From Streptomyces sp. RFCAC02 (lineage in GTDB: Bacteria > Actinomycetota > Actinomycetes > Streptomycetales > Streptomycetaceae): 64,000 bases of DNA. Where the stretch lies: positions 3,426,001 to 3,490,000 of the forward strand of contig NZ_SAUH01000001.1 in assembly GCF_004193175.1 (NCBI RefSeq). The letters run 5' to 3'. The position numbers were made by a program, and so were the translations under genes. Shown here in pieces: positions 36,807-45,463 of this stretch. Below the pieces are notes generated by a model. The model saw only the letters and a program-made list of their open reading frames with translations. It did not search any database and was not told the DNA's origin. Position 1 is the stretch's first letter. Every line of letters begins with the position of its first letter.

Positions 36807-37232
36807 ATGTGTCTGGTGCCCGAGCGATCCGGCAGCGCCGATTTCGCGCTGCATTTCCCGGCCGACCCCGCATGGGTGCGCAACGTCCGGCAGGCGATGC
36901 GCACCGCCCTCGGAGGAACGGTTCCGCGCAACGGCGAACTCATCGACACCGCCGTCCTCCTCACCTCGGAGATCGTGAGCAACGCGGTGACGGCCTCGCT
37001 GCACTGCCCCACCCCGCCGCCCGTCGACGTCCACGCGTGCTGGTCGCCCGAGGGCGCGCTCCAGGTCGTCGTCCAGGACCGCGCCCCCGGCACCCCGCAG
37101 CCACCGGAGCGTGCCCCCGCCACGGAGGCCGAGCACGGCCGCGGCCTGCTGCTGCTCACCCGCTGCGCCCGCCGCTGGGAGGTCTGCCGGCACGCCCCGG
37201 GGCCGGGGAAGCGGGTGTCGTTCCAGCTCTGA
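36807..37232 (+). CDS. ATP-binding protein, RsbW-like HATPase_c_2 family
   Basis: The 141-residue protein is a lone GHKL ATPase domain: LTSEIVSNAVTAS (N-box with the metal-binding Asn), VVQDRAPG (degenerate G1 box; the usual DxGxG is DRAPGTP) and HGRGLLLLTRCARRWEV. Streptomyces encode many such proteins, some acting as anti-sigma factor kinases paired with STAS antagonists. No STAS or sigma gene adjoins it. ATG 36807 has GGGAGGAG about 9 nt upstream. Its 3' end overlaps the convergent HxlR gene by 77 bp. Confidence 0.85.
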   Translation: MCLVPERSGSADFALHFPADPAWVRNVRQAMRTALGGTVPRNGELIDTAVLLTSEIVSNAVTASLHCPTPPPVDVHACWSPEGALQVVVQDRAPGTPQPPERAPATEAEHGRGLLLLTRCARRWEVCRHAPGPGKRVSFQL

Positions 37233-37581
37233 GCCGGGCGGCGCACGCGTCCTCCCTGGCACGCGCCACCTCGTCGCCGTGCTCAGCCGCCCACGCGCCG
37301 AGCGCCTCCAGGGGGCCGAGGAGCGAGCGCCCGAGCGGCGTCAGGGCGTACTCGACGCGGGGCGGCGCCTCGCGGTGGCGGCGGCTCGACACGAGGCCGC
37401 TGTCGCGCAGCCGGTGCAGCGTCCCGGTCAAAACCTTGGGGCTGATGCCGCCGACGCGGCGGCGCAGTTCCCGCGGGCGGCACGGCCCGTCGCGCAGCGC
37501 CCACAGCACCACGCCGTCCCAGGTGTGCGCGAGCAGGTCGAACGCCAGCCGCGCGCGGCAGTCGGCCAGGAACTCCGGCAT
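37156..37581 (-). CDS. HxlR family transcriptional regulator
   Basis: The 141-residue winged-helix protein has the HxlR opening DCRARLAFDLLAHTWDGVVL, RPRELRRRVGGISPKVLTGT (recognition helix), LRDSGLVSSRR and the wing VEYALTPLGRSL. HxlR proteins respond to thiol, quinone or aldehyde stress and usually control a divergent enzyme gene, here the NADP/F420 reductase-like gene starting 150 bp away. I start at ATG 37581. The last 25 residues are Pro/Gly/Arg-rich and lie in the overlap with the convergent kinase gene, so the functional protein may effectively end earlier. Confidence 0.87.
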   Translation of the reverse strand: MPEFLADCRARLAFDLLAHTWDGVVLWALRDGPCRPRELRRRVGGISPKVLTGTLHRLRDSGLVSSRRHREAPPRVEYALTPLGRSLLGPLEALGAWAAEHGDEVARAREDACAARLRAGTTPASPAPGRAGRPPSGGRSG

Positions 37582-37730
37582 CCGCCGCACCCCCTCCGCT
37601 CGTCGTCCCCCCCCGGAACGGTCCGAAGGGCACCGTCCGGTGTGCAACGGATTCTCTACCGTCGCCACGGGCCTGCCGCACGGCCCCCGCGCCCCGGGCG
37701 CGGCTCCGCGACACGAGAGGATCCCACCCC

Positions 37731-38399
37731 ATGCGCATCGGCATACTCGGCGCCGGCTCCCTGTCCACCGCCCTCGCCGCACGGTGGCGGACGGCCGGGC
37801 ACGATGTCGTCGCCGGCGGACGCACCCCCGCGCGGACCGGCCACGGGTTCGCCGCCGCCGCGGCCCACGGCACCGACGCCGTGGTCGTCGCCGTCCCCGA
37901 CCACGCGGCCCTCGCCGTTCTCGCCGAGGCGGGCGCCGGGGACGGCGCGCTGCGCGGCCGGGCCGTCATCGACTGCACCGTCCCGCTCGTCCCCGGCACG
38001 GTGACCCTCTCCACGGCCGGCGGCCCCTCCATGGCGGAGCGGATCGCCGCCGCCGCGCCGGGCGCCGGGGTCGTCAAGGCGTTCACGTTCGCCCCGGCCG
38101 ACGTGTGGACCCTCGATACGCCGGTCTTCGACGGCGACCCGCTGGGCGTCCCCCTGTGCGGTGACGACCCGGCGGCCCTCGCGACGGCCGGGCGCCTCGT
38201 CACCGACCTCGGGGCCGTCCCGCTGCCCGCCGGCGGCCTGGAGCGGGCCGGCCTCGCCGAGGCGACCGCCGCGTTCCTGATCGGGCTGTGGGCGACCGGC
38301 GCCGACGCCCGTACGGCCCTGCCGCGCACCGCGGGGACGGGCGCGGCGCGGCCCACGCTCGGCCGCCGGCCGGCTCAGTCGGCGCCGGGCAGCCGGTAG
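37731..38399 (+). CDS. NADP/F420-dependent oxidoreductase-like protein (F420_oxidored family)
   Basis: The 222-residue Rossmann protein reads MRIGILGAGSLSTALAARWR, VVAGGRTPAR, DAVVVAVPDHAAL, VIDCTVP, AFTFAPADVW and LCGDDPAALATAGRLVTDLG. This is the plan of F420-dependent NADP reductases and related dehydrogenases; the NADP-contact residues after GGR (TPAR) fit NADP. The catalytic role is not certain. It is divergent from an HxlR regulator, which likely controls it. ATG 37731 has GAGAGGA at about 10 nt. Its 3' end overlaps mutY by 25 bp, and the last 20 residues (RPTLGRRPAQSAPGSR) look dispensable. Confidence 0.85.
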   Translation: MRIGILGAGSLSTALAARWRTAGHDVVAGGRTPARTGHGFAAAAAHGTDAVVVAVPDHAALAVLAEAGAGDGALRGRAVIDCTVPLVPGTVTLSTAGGPSMAERIAAAAPGAGVVKAFTFAPADVWTLDTPVFDGDPLGVPLCGDDPAALATAGRLVTDLGAVPLPAGGLERAGLAEATAAFLIGLWATGADARTALPRTAGTGAARPTLGRRPAQSAPGSR

Positions 38400-39331
38400 C
38401 GGCCGTCCGGGAGGCGCTCGGCGAGGCCGTCGGCGACCAGCCCGTTCAGCGCGCGGGCGCGCTGCTCGGGCTCGTGCCACACGCGGTCGAGGACCGGCCT
38501 CGGCACCGGCCCGACTGCCTCCCGCAGCACGGCGAGCAGCTTCCCGCGCACCTGCCGGTCCGTCCCCGCATACGTCTGCCCGCGCCGGGGCGGACCCTCG
38601 TGCGCGGGGGAGCCGGCGCCCCGCCAGGCGCACAGTTCGGCGATCGGGCACCGGGCGCACTCCGGCGCGCGCGCCGTGCACAGCAGTGCGCCCAGCTCCA
38701 TCGTGGCGGCGGCCCAGCGCGCGGCCGTCGCGGCCTCGGCGGGCAGCAGCATCCGGGCGAGCTTGCGCTCGGCCGCGGTCGTGGCGTTCGGCGGGTACTG
38801 CGTACCGGTGACGGCGCGGGCGAAGACGCGCCGCACGTTCGTGTCGAGGACGGCGTGCCGCTGCCCGTAGGCGAACGACGCCACCGCCGCCGCCGTGTAC
38901 TCGCCGACCCCGGGCAGCGCGAGGAGCTGGTGGTGGTCGGTCGGGACCTCGCCGCCGTGCCGTTCCGCTATGGCGGCGGCGGCATTGTGGAGACGGAGGG
39001 CACGGCGCGGGTAGCCCAGCCGGCCCCAGGCCCTGACCGCCTCACCGGGCGCCTCGGCCGCGAGGTCGGCGGGGCGGGGCCAGCGTTTCAGCCATTCCTC
39101 GTAGACCGGCAGCACACGGCTGACAGGGGTCTGCTGGAGCATGAACTCGCTGACCATGACCCCCCAGGCGCCCGCCTCCGGGCGGCGCCACGGAAGGTCG
39201 CGGGCGTGCTTGTCGAACCAGTCGATGACCGGCAGGTGCAGGGCCGTGTGATCGGGGGCGGGCCCCTCGGATGTCGTGGCCGGCACGGTCGTCGCCGGCG
39301 TGGTGGCTGTCGTCGCAGTCGTCGCAGTCAT
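38375..39331 (-). CDS. mutY: A/G-specific adenine glycosylase
   Basis: MutY removes adenine mispaired with 8-oxoguanine. The protein has DLPWRRPEAGAWGVMVSEFM (catalytic Glu region), LQQTPVSRVLPVYEEWL, the HhH LLALPGVGEYTAAAV, the catalytic-Asp segment HAVLDTNVRRVFAR and the [4Fe-4S] loop C-x6-C-x2-C-x5-C (CTARAPECARCPIAELC). I use ATG 39331; GTG 39367 in frame adds 12 residues. The first 20 residues are a Thr/Ala tandem repeat (MTATTATTATT) from repeated GTCGTCGCA DNA, probably disordered. The C-terminal 8-oxoG-recognition (NUDIX-like) domain is shortened, as in many actinobacteria. Confidence 0.94.
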   Translation of the reverse strand: MTATTATTATTPATTVPATTSEGPAPDHTALHLPVIDWFDKHARDLPWRRPEAGAWGVMVSEFMLQQTPVSRVLPVYEEWLKRWPRPADLAAEAPGEAVRAWGRLGYPRRALRLHNAAAAIAERHGGEVPTDHHQLLALPGVGEYTAAAVASFAYGQRHAVLDTNVRRVFARAVTGTQYPPNATTAAERKLARMLLPAEAATAARWAAATMELGALLCTARAPECARCPIAELCAWRGAGSPAHEGPPRRGQTYAGTDRQVRGKLLAVLREAVGPVPRPVLDRVWHEPEQRARALNGLVADGLAERLPDGRYRLPGAD

Positions 39332-39441
39332 GGCAAAGGCGATCCTGGCATGTCGGAAGCACGGCACAAAGCGGTCCGCGCCGCGCGTGTTGGGGAGGAC
39401 CGAAGCGAAGGGTGGGGCGCGGGCACGTGACGGAAGTCTCG

Positions 39442-39447
39442 TAAGGT
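39442..39447 (+). promoter_or_regulatory. -10 element TAAGGT, predicted leaderless start
   Basis: TAAGGT ends 6 nt before GTG 39454, with no Shine-Dalgarno motif between. Confidence 0.55.
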
Positions 39448-39453
39448 TTCCGC

Positions 39454-40317
39454 GTGGGATCTCTGCGCACTCCGGTCGGGCCGCTGCCGTCCGCCATTTA
39501 CTGGCGGCGCAGGGCAGTTGTGTTCCTGCTGCTCGCGATCGTCGCGCTGCTCGTGCTGTGGGCCGTGCGGTCCGGCGGCGGGGGCGGCGGGTCGGACACG
39601 GCCGGCCACGGCCAGGACACCGAGGGACCGGCCGAGGAGATCACGCCGGGCCCCACCCCATCGGAGTCGCTGATCGACGAACGCCCCGGCGGGCGCGAGG
39701 AGTCGTCCGACGACGAAGCCGGCGACGAGGCCGGTGACGAGGCCGGTGACGGCGGCGCGGACGACAGCGCTGACACCGGTGGCGGGGGGAGCGCCGGGAG
39801 CGGCGGCACGTCCGGCGGCACGTCCGGGGCCGGCGGCGGTGGCGCCGGGGAGATCGGCGCGGACAGCGGTGCCGCCGGCACGGACGGCGGCAGCGACGGC
39901 GCCGTGGACGCGTCGGGGCTGCCCGTCTGCCTCCCCCAGGCCGTCACCCTGTCCCTGCGCAGCGACGCCAACGACTACGCTGCCGACGAGGAACCCGAAC
40001 TCCGCCTCAGCGTGCGGAACGAGTCGGGCGCCGCGTGCGCCGTCGACTTCGGCACCGACGCCCTGGCCGTCACCCTCGCCGACGCCGCCGACGACCGGGT
40101 CTGGACGGACGAGTGCTCGACGGATCCGGCGAGCGCCCCGGTCGGCATCGCGCCGGGGGGCACCGTCATCCACTCGCTGACCTGGGACCGGCACCGCTCG
40201 GCCGACGACTGCGACGCGGAACCAGGACCGCTCGCCCCGGCCGGGACGTACCTCGCCGAGGCCACTCTCGGGGACTACCCGGTGGTGCAGACGTCGTTCC
40301 GCCTCGACGACGACTGA
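39454..40317 (+). CDS. Membrane-anchored low-complexity protein with a beta-sandwich-like C-terminal domain
   Basis: The 287-residue protein has a basic N-terminus, one membrane helix (about 20-39, VVFLLLAIVALLVLWAV), then some 120 residues of Gly/Ser/Asp/Glu low complexity including EAGD and GTSG tandem repeats. The C-terminal 130 residues (VCLPQAVTLSLRSDANDYAA to VVQTSFRLDDD) look like a beta-sandwich with three cysteines and resemble extracytoplasmic DUF4232-type or intracellular proteinase inhibitor-like folds. It is probably displayed outside the membrane on a flexible stalk. Function unknown. Confidence 0.8.
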   Translation: MGSLRTPVGPLPSAIYWRRRAVVFLLLAIVALLVLWAVRSGGGGGGSDTAGHGQDTEGPAEEITPGPTPSESLIDERPGGREESSDDEAGDEAGDEAGDGGADDSADTGGGGSAGSGGTSGGTSGAGGGGAGEIGADSGAAGTDGGSDGAVDASGLPVCLPQAVTLSLRSDANDYAADEEPELRLSVRNESGAACAVDFGTDALAVTLADAADDRVWTDECSTDPASAPVGIAPGGTVIHSLTWDRHRSADDCDAEPGPLAPAGTYLAEATLGDYPVVQTSFRLDDD

Positions 40318-40347
40318 CGGCCGCGCGCGGCCCGGTGCCGCGCCGGG

Positions 40348-41460
40348 TCAGACGTACCGTTCGAGGATCGAGGACTCCGCGAGCCGCGACAGGCCCTCCC
40401 GCACCGAGCGGGCACGCGTCTCGCCGACGCCGTCGACCTGCTGGAGGTCGTCCACGCTCGCCGCGAGCAGCTTCTGCAGCCCGCCGAAGTGGTCCACCAG
40501 CCGGTCGATGACCAGGCCGGGCAGCCGCGGCACCTTCGCCAGCAGGCGGAAGCCGCGCGGCGAGACCGTCGTGTCCAGGGCCTCGGGCGCCGCGCCGTAC
40601 CCGAGGGCGCGGGCGACGGCCGGCAGCTCCAGCAGATCGGTGTGGCCGAGGCCGTCCAGCTCGGCCAGGGCCGTGCCGACCTTCCGGGACCGCTTGCCGG
40701 CCGCCTCGGGCAGGTAGTCGCGGACGACGAGGTGCCGCTCCGGCTCGACGCCGGCGATCAGCTCGTCGAGCTGGAGCGACAGCAGCCGCCCGTCCGTGCC
40801 GAGCTCCACCACGTACTCGGCGATCTCGGCGGCGATCCTGCGCACCATCTCCAGGCGCTGTGCGACGGCCGCGACGTCCCTGACCGTGACGAGGTCCTCG
40901 ATCTCCAGCGCGGACAGCGTGCCGGTGACCTCGTCGAGCCGCAGCTTGTACCGCTCCAGGGTGGCCAGCGCCTGGTTGGCCCGCGACAGGATCGCGCCGG
41001 AGTCCTCCACGACGCGCCGCTGCCCGTCCAGGTAGAGCGCCACCAGGCGCATCGACTGGCTGACCGACACCACGGGAAACCCCGTCTGGATGGACACGCG
41101 CTGCGCCGTGCGGTGGCGGGTGCCCGTCTCCTCGGTCGGGATGCTCGGGTCGGGCACCAGTTGCACGCCCGCGCGCACGATGCGGGAGATGTCCCGGTCG
41201 ACGACGACCGCGCCGTCCAGCTTGCACAGCTCCCGCAGCCGGGTGGCCGTGAACTCGACGTCCAGCACGAAACCGCCCGTGCACAGCGACTCCACGGTGC
41301 GGTCCACGCCGAGGACGATGAGGCCGCCCGTGTTGCCGCGGAGGATGCGCTCCAGGCCGTCGCGCAGCGCGGTGCCGGGCGCGACCGCGCTGAGCGCCGC
41401 CCGCACCAGGCCCTCGCCCCCCGGCCTGCCGGGGCCCGCCGGCCGGTCGCTGGCTGCCAT
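40348..41460 (-). CDS. disA: DNA integrity scanning diadenylate cyclase DisA
   Basis: DisA makes the second messenger c-di-AMP from two ATP and scans DNA for branched structures. The 370-residue protein has the DAC domain with [18 protein letters not shown] (DGA) and [11 protein letters not shown] (RHR), then a helical spine and a C-terminal HhH domain ([19 protein letters not shown]). In Streptomyces c-di-AMP controls osmotic balance through K+ transport. It lies 45 bp downstream of radA on the same strand, a conserved pair; RadA is known to inhibit DisA in Bacillus. ATG 41460 has GGAGG 5 nt upstream. Confidence 0.97.
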   Translation of the reverse strand: MAASDRPAGPGRPGGEGLVRAALSAVAPGTALRDGLERILRGNTGGLIVLGVDRTVESLCTGGFVLDVEFTATRLRELCKLDGAVVVDRDISRIVRAGVQLVPDPSIPTEETGTRHRTAQRVSIQTGFPVVSVSQSMRLVALYLDGQRRVVEDSGAILSRANQALATLERYKLRLDEVTGTLSALEIEDLVTVRDVAAVAQRLEMVRRIAAEIAEYVVELGTDGRLLSLQLDELIAGVEPERHLVVRDYLPEAAGKRSRKVGTALAELDGLGHTDLLELPAVARALGYGAAPEALDTTVSPRGFRLLAKVPRLPGLVIDRLVDHFGGLQKLLAASVDDLQQVDGVGETRARSVREGLSRLAESSILERYV

Positions 41461-41505
41461 GGGAACCCTCCGGAGGACGGATCGGCGCTTACGTCGCGCA
41501 CGAGT

Positions 41506-42918
41506 CTACCGGCGCGCCTCCTGGCGCCCGCTGTCGTCGGCGCCCCGCCCGGACGCCCGCGCGGGCAGGACGCGCAGGGCCTCCCCGATGTCGCCGACCT
41601 CCAGCACCCGCATCCCCGCCGGCGTCCGCCCCGGGTCGGACGGCACCAGGGCGTGCGTGAAACCGAGCCGTGACGCCTCCGCGAGCCGCCGCTGCACACC
41701 GGTGACGCGCCGCACCTCGCCCGCGAGCCCGACCTCGCCGATGGCCACGAGGTTCTTCGGCAGCGGGGTGTCGCTCGCCGCGCTCGCGAGGGCGAGGGCC
41801 ACGGCCAGGTCGGCCGCCGGCTCCGACAGGCGGACGCCGCCGACCGTCGCGGTGTAGATGTCGTTCTTCCCGAGCGCGGAGATGCGGCCGCGCTGCTCCA
41901 GGACGGCCAGCATCATCGACACCCGGGACGTCTCCAGGCCCGAGGTGGTGCGGCGCGGCGACGGGATCTGGCTGGCCACCGTCAGCGACTGCACCTCGGC
42001 GACCAGCGGGCGCCGCCCCTCCAGCGTGACCGTGAGGCAGGTGCCGGGCACCGGCTCGTCGCGCCGCGTCAGGAACAGGCCGGACGGGTCGGCCAAACCC
42101 GTGATGCCCTCGTCGTGCAGCTCGAAGCAGCCCACCTCGTCGGTGGCGCCGTACCGGTTCTTGACGCCGCGGACCATGCGCAGGCGCGCGTGCCGGTCGC
42201 CCTCGAAGTGGAGGACGACGTCGACGAGGTGCTCCAGCAGGCGCGGGCCCGCGATCGCGCCGTCCTTCGTGACGTGGCCGACGAGGATCGTCGACATGCC
42301 GCGCTCCTTGGACGCCCGGATCAGCGCCCCCGCGACCTCCCTGACCTGCGCCATCCCGCCCGGCGCCCCGTCGATCTCCGCGGACGCGACGGTCTGCACC
42401 GAGTCCAGGACGAGGAGCGCCGGCTTCACCGCGTCGAGCTGGCCGAGGACCGAGCCGAGATCCGTCTCCGCGGCCAGGTACAGGTGGTCGTGGAGGGCGC
42501 CGATGCGGTCCGCCCGCATCCGGACCTGACCCGCCGACTCCTCGCCGGTGACGTACAGCGTCGGCCGCTCGGCGGACGCCGCCTTGGCCGCCACGTCGAG
42601 GAGGAGCGTGGACTTCCCGACGCCCGGCTCGCCCGCGAGCAGCACGACGGCGCCCGGCACCAGGCCGCCGCCGAGCACCCGGTCGAGCTCCGGCACTCCC
42701 GTGCCCCTGGCGCTCACGGACAGGCCGTCCACCTGGGCGATCGGCACGGCGGGCGACGCAACACGGGTGACGGCCGCCGTGCGGACGGCGGGCGCGCCGC
42801 CGACCTCCTCGACGGTGCCCCACGCGTGGCACTCGGGACAGCGGCCGAGCCACTTGGCCGTGGACCAGCCGCACTCCGTGCACCGGTACGCGGGTCGATC
42901 TGCTTTGCGGGAGGCCAT
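41506..42918 (-). CDS. radA: DNA repair protein RadA
   Basis: RadA is a RecA-like, Lon-like helicase that drives branch migration in recombination. The 470-residue protein has the N-terminal zinc finger (YRCTECGWSTAKWLGRCPEC), Walker A GEPGVGKSTLL, VTGEESAGQVRMRA, Walker B ALLVLDSVQ, the RadA-specific KNRYG and a Lon-type C-terminal domain (LPKNLVAIGEVGLAGEVRRV). I start at ATG 42918 with the usual short N-terminus; ATG 42951 is in frame. It is upstream of disA and divergent from the sigma-like gene at 43102. Confidence 0.96.
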   Translation of the reverse strand: MASRKADRPAYRCTECGWSTAKWLGRCPECHAWGTVEEVGGAPAVRTAAVTRVASPAVPIAQVDGLSVSARGTGVPELDRVLGGGLVPGAVVLLAGEPGVGKSTLLLDVAAKAASAERPTLYVTGEESAGQVRMRADRIGALHDHLYLAAETDLGSVLGQLDAVKPALLVLDSVQTVASAEIDGAPGGMAQVREVAGALIRASKERGMSTILVGHVTKDGAIAGPRLLEHLVDVVLHFEGDRHARLRMVRGVKNRYGATDEVGCFELHDEGITGLADPSGLFLTRRDEPVPGTCLTVTLEGRRPLVAEVQSLTVASQIPSPRRTTSGLETSRVSMMLAVLEQRGRISALGKNDIYTATVGGVRLSEPAADLAVALALASAASDTPLPKNLVAIGEVGLAGEVRRVTGVQRRLAEASRLGFTHALVPSDPGRTPAGMRVLEVGDIGEALRVLPARASGRGADDSGRQEARR

Positions 42919-43089
42919 GACGGGAACGCTACCGCCGGCCACTGACATCCCCTCCGGCGCGGCCGTTCGCGCCCTTCGGGACCCGCCGGCGCGCGTACCG
43001 TACACGGCGCGCTTCCCCCGTTTCCCCCTGGCCTCACCCGTTCGAGGGAACCTCCCGGCAGCGGGCACGCCGCTGCTCCGCCGGGTGCC

Positions 43090-43095
43090 TACGGT
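43090..43095 (+). promoter_or_regulatory. -10 element TACGGT, predicted leaderless start
   Basis: TACGGT ends 6 nt before GTG 43102, within the 183-bp gap divergent from radA. Confidence 0.55.
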
Positions 43096-43101
43096 CGGCG
43101 G

Positions 43102-44742
43102 GTGAGCACCAGCAGTCGTGACCGAACGGCGCACACCATCCCCCGCACCCTCCCCGGCGGACCGGTGCCCGACGCCGGCTCAGGCGCGGACGGCGAGGCG
43201 CACCTCGACGGCCTGTTCACGTACTGCCTGTCCCTCGTCTGCGAGCACGACGGCGCGACGGCCGCGCTCGGCGAGGCGCTCGCCCTCGCCGAGCGGCGCA
43301 CGGAGCGCGGTCGCGCCCCGGGGGACCCCGCGCAGCTCCGGTCCTGGTTCTACGCCCTCGCCCGCTGGGCGTGCGCGCGGCGGCTCGCGGCCGACGGCGG
43401 CGCGGCCGGCCCGGCGACCGCGCCCCGTCCGACCGGCGACGAGACCGAGGACCGGCGGCGCCGCCGCGACCTGGCCGCCCTGTCGTGGCCCGAGGCGGCG
43501 GGCGCGTCGCGCGCGCAGCGCGAGGCACTCGAACTCGCCGTCCGCCACCAGCTCGGCGTGCGCGAGACGGCGCGGGTCCTGCGGCTGACGGAGAGCGCCG
43601 CCCACACCCTCGTGACGACGGGCGCCCGCGAGGTCGAGCGGACCCGTGCCGCCCTGGCCGCCGTCGAGTCGGCCGGCTGTCCGGCCACGGCCGCGCTCGC
43701 CGGGGACGACCCGGGGCTGCTCCTCGGTCCCGGGCTGCGCCGCGAACTCCTCCGCCACGTCGACGCGTGCGCGTCCTGCCGCCTCGTGGCGCAGCGGGCG
43801 CTGGCCGCGGTGCCGCGGCCGGACGGCGGCCCGGCCGTGGGGACGCGGCTGACGGTGCTGCCCGCGCCCCGGACGGCCGTGGCGGCGGCGCGGCTGGCGG
43901 CCCGGCGGGCCGGGGGGCGGCAGGCGCCGCGGTTCGACCGGGCCGGGTTCCCGCTGGCGGACGGGGACCGGGCCGCGCGCCGGGAGCGGCTGCGCGGCCG
44001 TGCGCTGACGGCGTCGGCCGTGGCCGCCGTGGTCGCGGCGCCGGTCCTCGCGCTGTGGGCGGCGTACGAGGGCGCGCCCGACACCGGCGACGCCGGCCGT
44101 ACCGAGGACACGGCCGCGACGGCCCAGGACAGGTCGCTCGACGGCGCCGGCGCGGCGGACGGCGGCGTCGCGTACACGACGGACGGCGGCGCGGGCACCG
44201 AGCCGCAGGATGGCACCGCCGGGCCGGGGGACCGTACCGGCGCCGACGCGGGTCCTGGCACCGATGAGCGGTCGGACCCGTCCTCCGACGAGGAGACCGG
44301 CGAGGCGGCGGACGGCACGGAGGGGGCCGACGGGGGAGCGGACGGCGGCGCCGACGCGGGACCCGGGTCGCTCACCGCGGACGCCGTCGTCACGGACGCG
44401 GGGACGACCGTCACGCTCACCGCGTCGGGCGGCGGGCCGGTGACCTGGAGCGCCGTGTCCGACGCCGACTGGCTCCTGCTCAGCAGCACCTCGGGCACGC
44501 TCGCGCCGGGCGAGAGCGAGGTCATCACGGTCACGGTCGACGCGTCCCGGGAGCCGGAGGGGCCGTGGCAGGGCCGGATCTCGGTGCAGCCGGCGGCGGC
44601 CGTCATCACCGTCGAGGGCTCGGGCGAGCCGGCCGGCACGGACCCGGAACCGACGGATCCGCCGGCCCCGCCGGAGGAGACGCCGGACCCGCCGGCGCCG
44701 ACCGACGACCCGGCCACGGAGGAGGCACCGCCCGAGTCCTGA
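43102..44742 (+). CDS. Fusion of sigma-factor-like, zinc anti-sigma-like, transmembrane and BACON domains
   Basis: The 546-residue protein has four parts. Residues 35-95 look like ECF sigma region 2 (LFTYCLSLVCEHDGATAALG, RSWFYALARWACARR). Residues 137-185 form a region-4-like helix-turn-helix (QREALELAVRHQLGVRETAR, RLTESAAHTLVTTGAREVER). Residues 193-226 carry C, then H-x3-C-x2-C (RHVDACASC), the zinc motif of ZAS anti-sigma factors. One membrane helix (302-320) is followed by an acidic, Gly-rich stalk and, near 415-510, a BACON-type beta domain (VTWSAVSDADWLLLSSTSGT) with a Pro-rich tail. The BACON domain should be extracytoplasmic. Whether the sigma part binds polymerase is untested. Confidence 0.82.
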   Translation: MSTSSRDRTAHTIPRTLPGGPVPDAGSGADGEAHLDGLFTYCLSLVCEHDGATAALGEALALAERRTERGRAPGDPAQLRSWFYALARWACARRLAADGGAAGPATAPRPTGDETEDRRRRRDLAALSWPEAAGASRAQREALELAVRHQLGVRETARVLRLTESAAHTLVTTGAREVERTRAALAAVESAGCPATAALAGDDPGLLLGPGLRRELLRHVDACASCRLVAQRALAAVPRPDGGPAVGTRLTVLPAPRTAVAAARLAARRAGGRQAPRFDRAGFPLADGDRAARRERLRGRALTASAVAAVVAAPVLALWAAYEGAPDTGDAGRTEDTAATAQDRSLDGAGAADGGVAYTTDGGAGTEPQDGTAGPGDRTGADAGPGTDERSDPSSDEETGEAADGTEGADGGADGGADAGPGSLTADAVVTDAGTTVTLTASGGGPVTWSAVSDADWLLLSSTSGTLAPGESEVITVTVDASREPEGPWQGRISVQPAAAVITVEGSGEPAGTDPEPTDPPAPPEETPDPPAPTDDPATEEAPPES

Positions 44743-44812
44743 CCGGGACCGGCCGCCCGGTTCCCCGGCGGCCGGGTCGTGCCGGTGCCGAGGCCGACAG
44801 GGGCGTCGGACC

Positions 44813-44847
44813 GGACGCGCGGGGAGCCCGCTGCTCCCCGCGCGTCC
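44813..44847 (+). terminator. Strong hairpin terminator after the BACON fusion gene
   Basis: GGACGCGCGGGGAGC and GCTCCCCGCGCGTCC make a perfect 15-bp stem with a 5-nt loop, 70 nt after the stop. Confidence 0.75.
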
Positions 44848-45463
44848 CCGTCAGGCGCAGGCCGTTTCCGCCTCGGGGGCGCCGTGGTCCGCCGCTCGGG
44901 GCGGCGGGCCGGTTGTACGGGTGCCTGCCGCCCGTGCTCGTGCGCGTCCCGTCGCTGCGGCTCTGCCGGCCTGTCGGCTCCGCAGTCACCGGCGGTTCGG
45001 CCCGGTCAGCGCCCGGCGCGCGTCCGCGACACCGTGTTCCCGGGACCGCTTCCCAAAGGCACCGCCGCGCGACCATCACGCCCTGGCCGGTGGCCCCCGG
45101 AACCTCGGCATCGGGCCGCGCGCGACACGGCAGGCATCCGGTGCGCCGCTCCGCGTACCGCCTGCCGGCCCCGGGCACACGGAGTACCCGATCGTTCGGG
45201 CCGTCCGACCGGCCGGCCGAGGCCCGCACAACCGCGGCCACCCCGGGACGCGGGCGGGTGCCCCGGCTGCCGCACCCGGTCGCCCGGCGGCTCGGCAAGG
45301 CGGCCGTGCGCGTCGCCCGGCAGGCCGAGGCGGTCGGGCGCGAACACGAGGACCGTCGTCCGGCGCTCCGGCGGCGCTGTCGGCCGGGAAGCCGGCCACC
45401 GTGCCGCCGGTGTGCGGGTCCGGGAGGCCGGAACGGCAGCCGCCGTCCGGTCCGTCCGCCGTG
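44848..45463. other. 616-bp region without an intact gene; possible decayed coding remnant at its right end
   Basis: All long frames here lack the G/C-ending codon bias of real genes over most of their length. On the minus strand between about 45455 and 45240, two short stretches do show that bias but in different frames: one ending VAGFPADSAAGAPDD, the next TVLVFAPDRLGLPGDAHGRL continuing AEPPGDRV. That pattern suggests a frameshifted leftover of a gene, downstream of the TetR gene. No family is recognised in either piece. The rest shows no promoter, repeat or RNA that I can support. Confidence 0.35.

Noticed and set aside
39295..39331. GTCGTCGCA tandem repeat at the mutY start
   Set aside because: It codes for a Thr/Ala-rich N-terminus in frame and looks like simple slippage, not a mobile element.
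39720..39850. Tandem short repeats in the low-complexity protein gene, looked at as a CRISPR or satellite
   Set aside because: They encode EAGD and GTSG repeats in frame and have no spacers.
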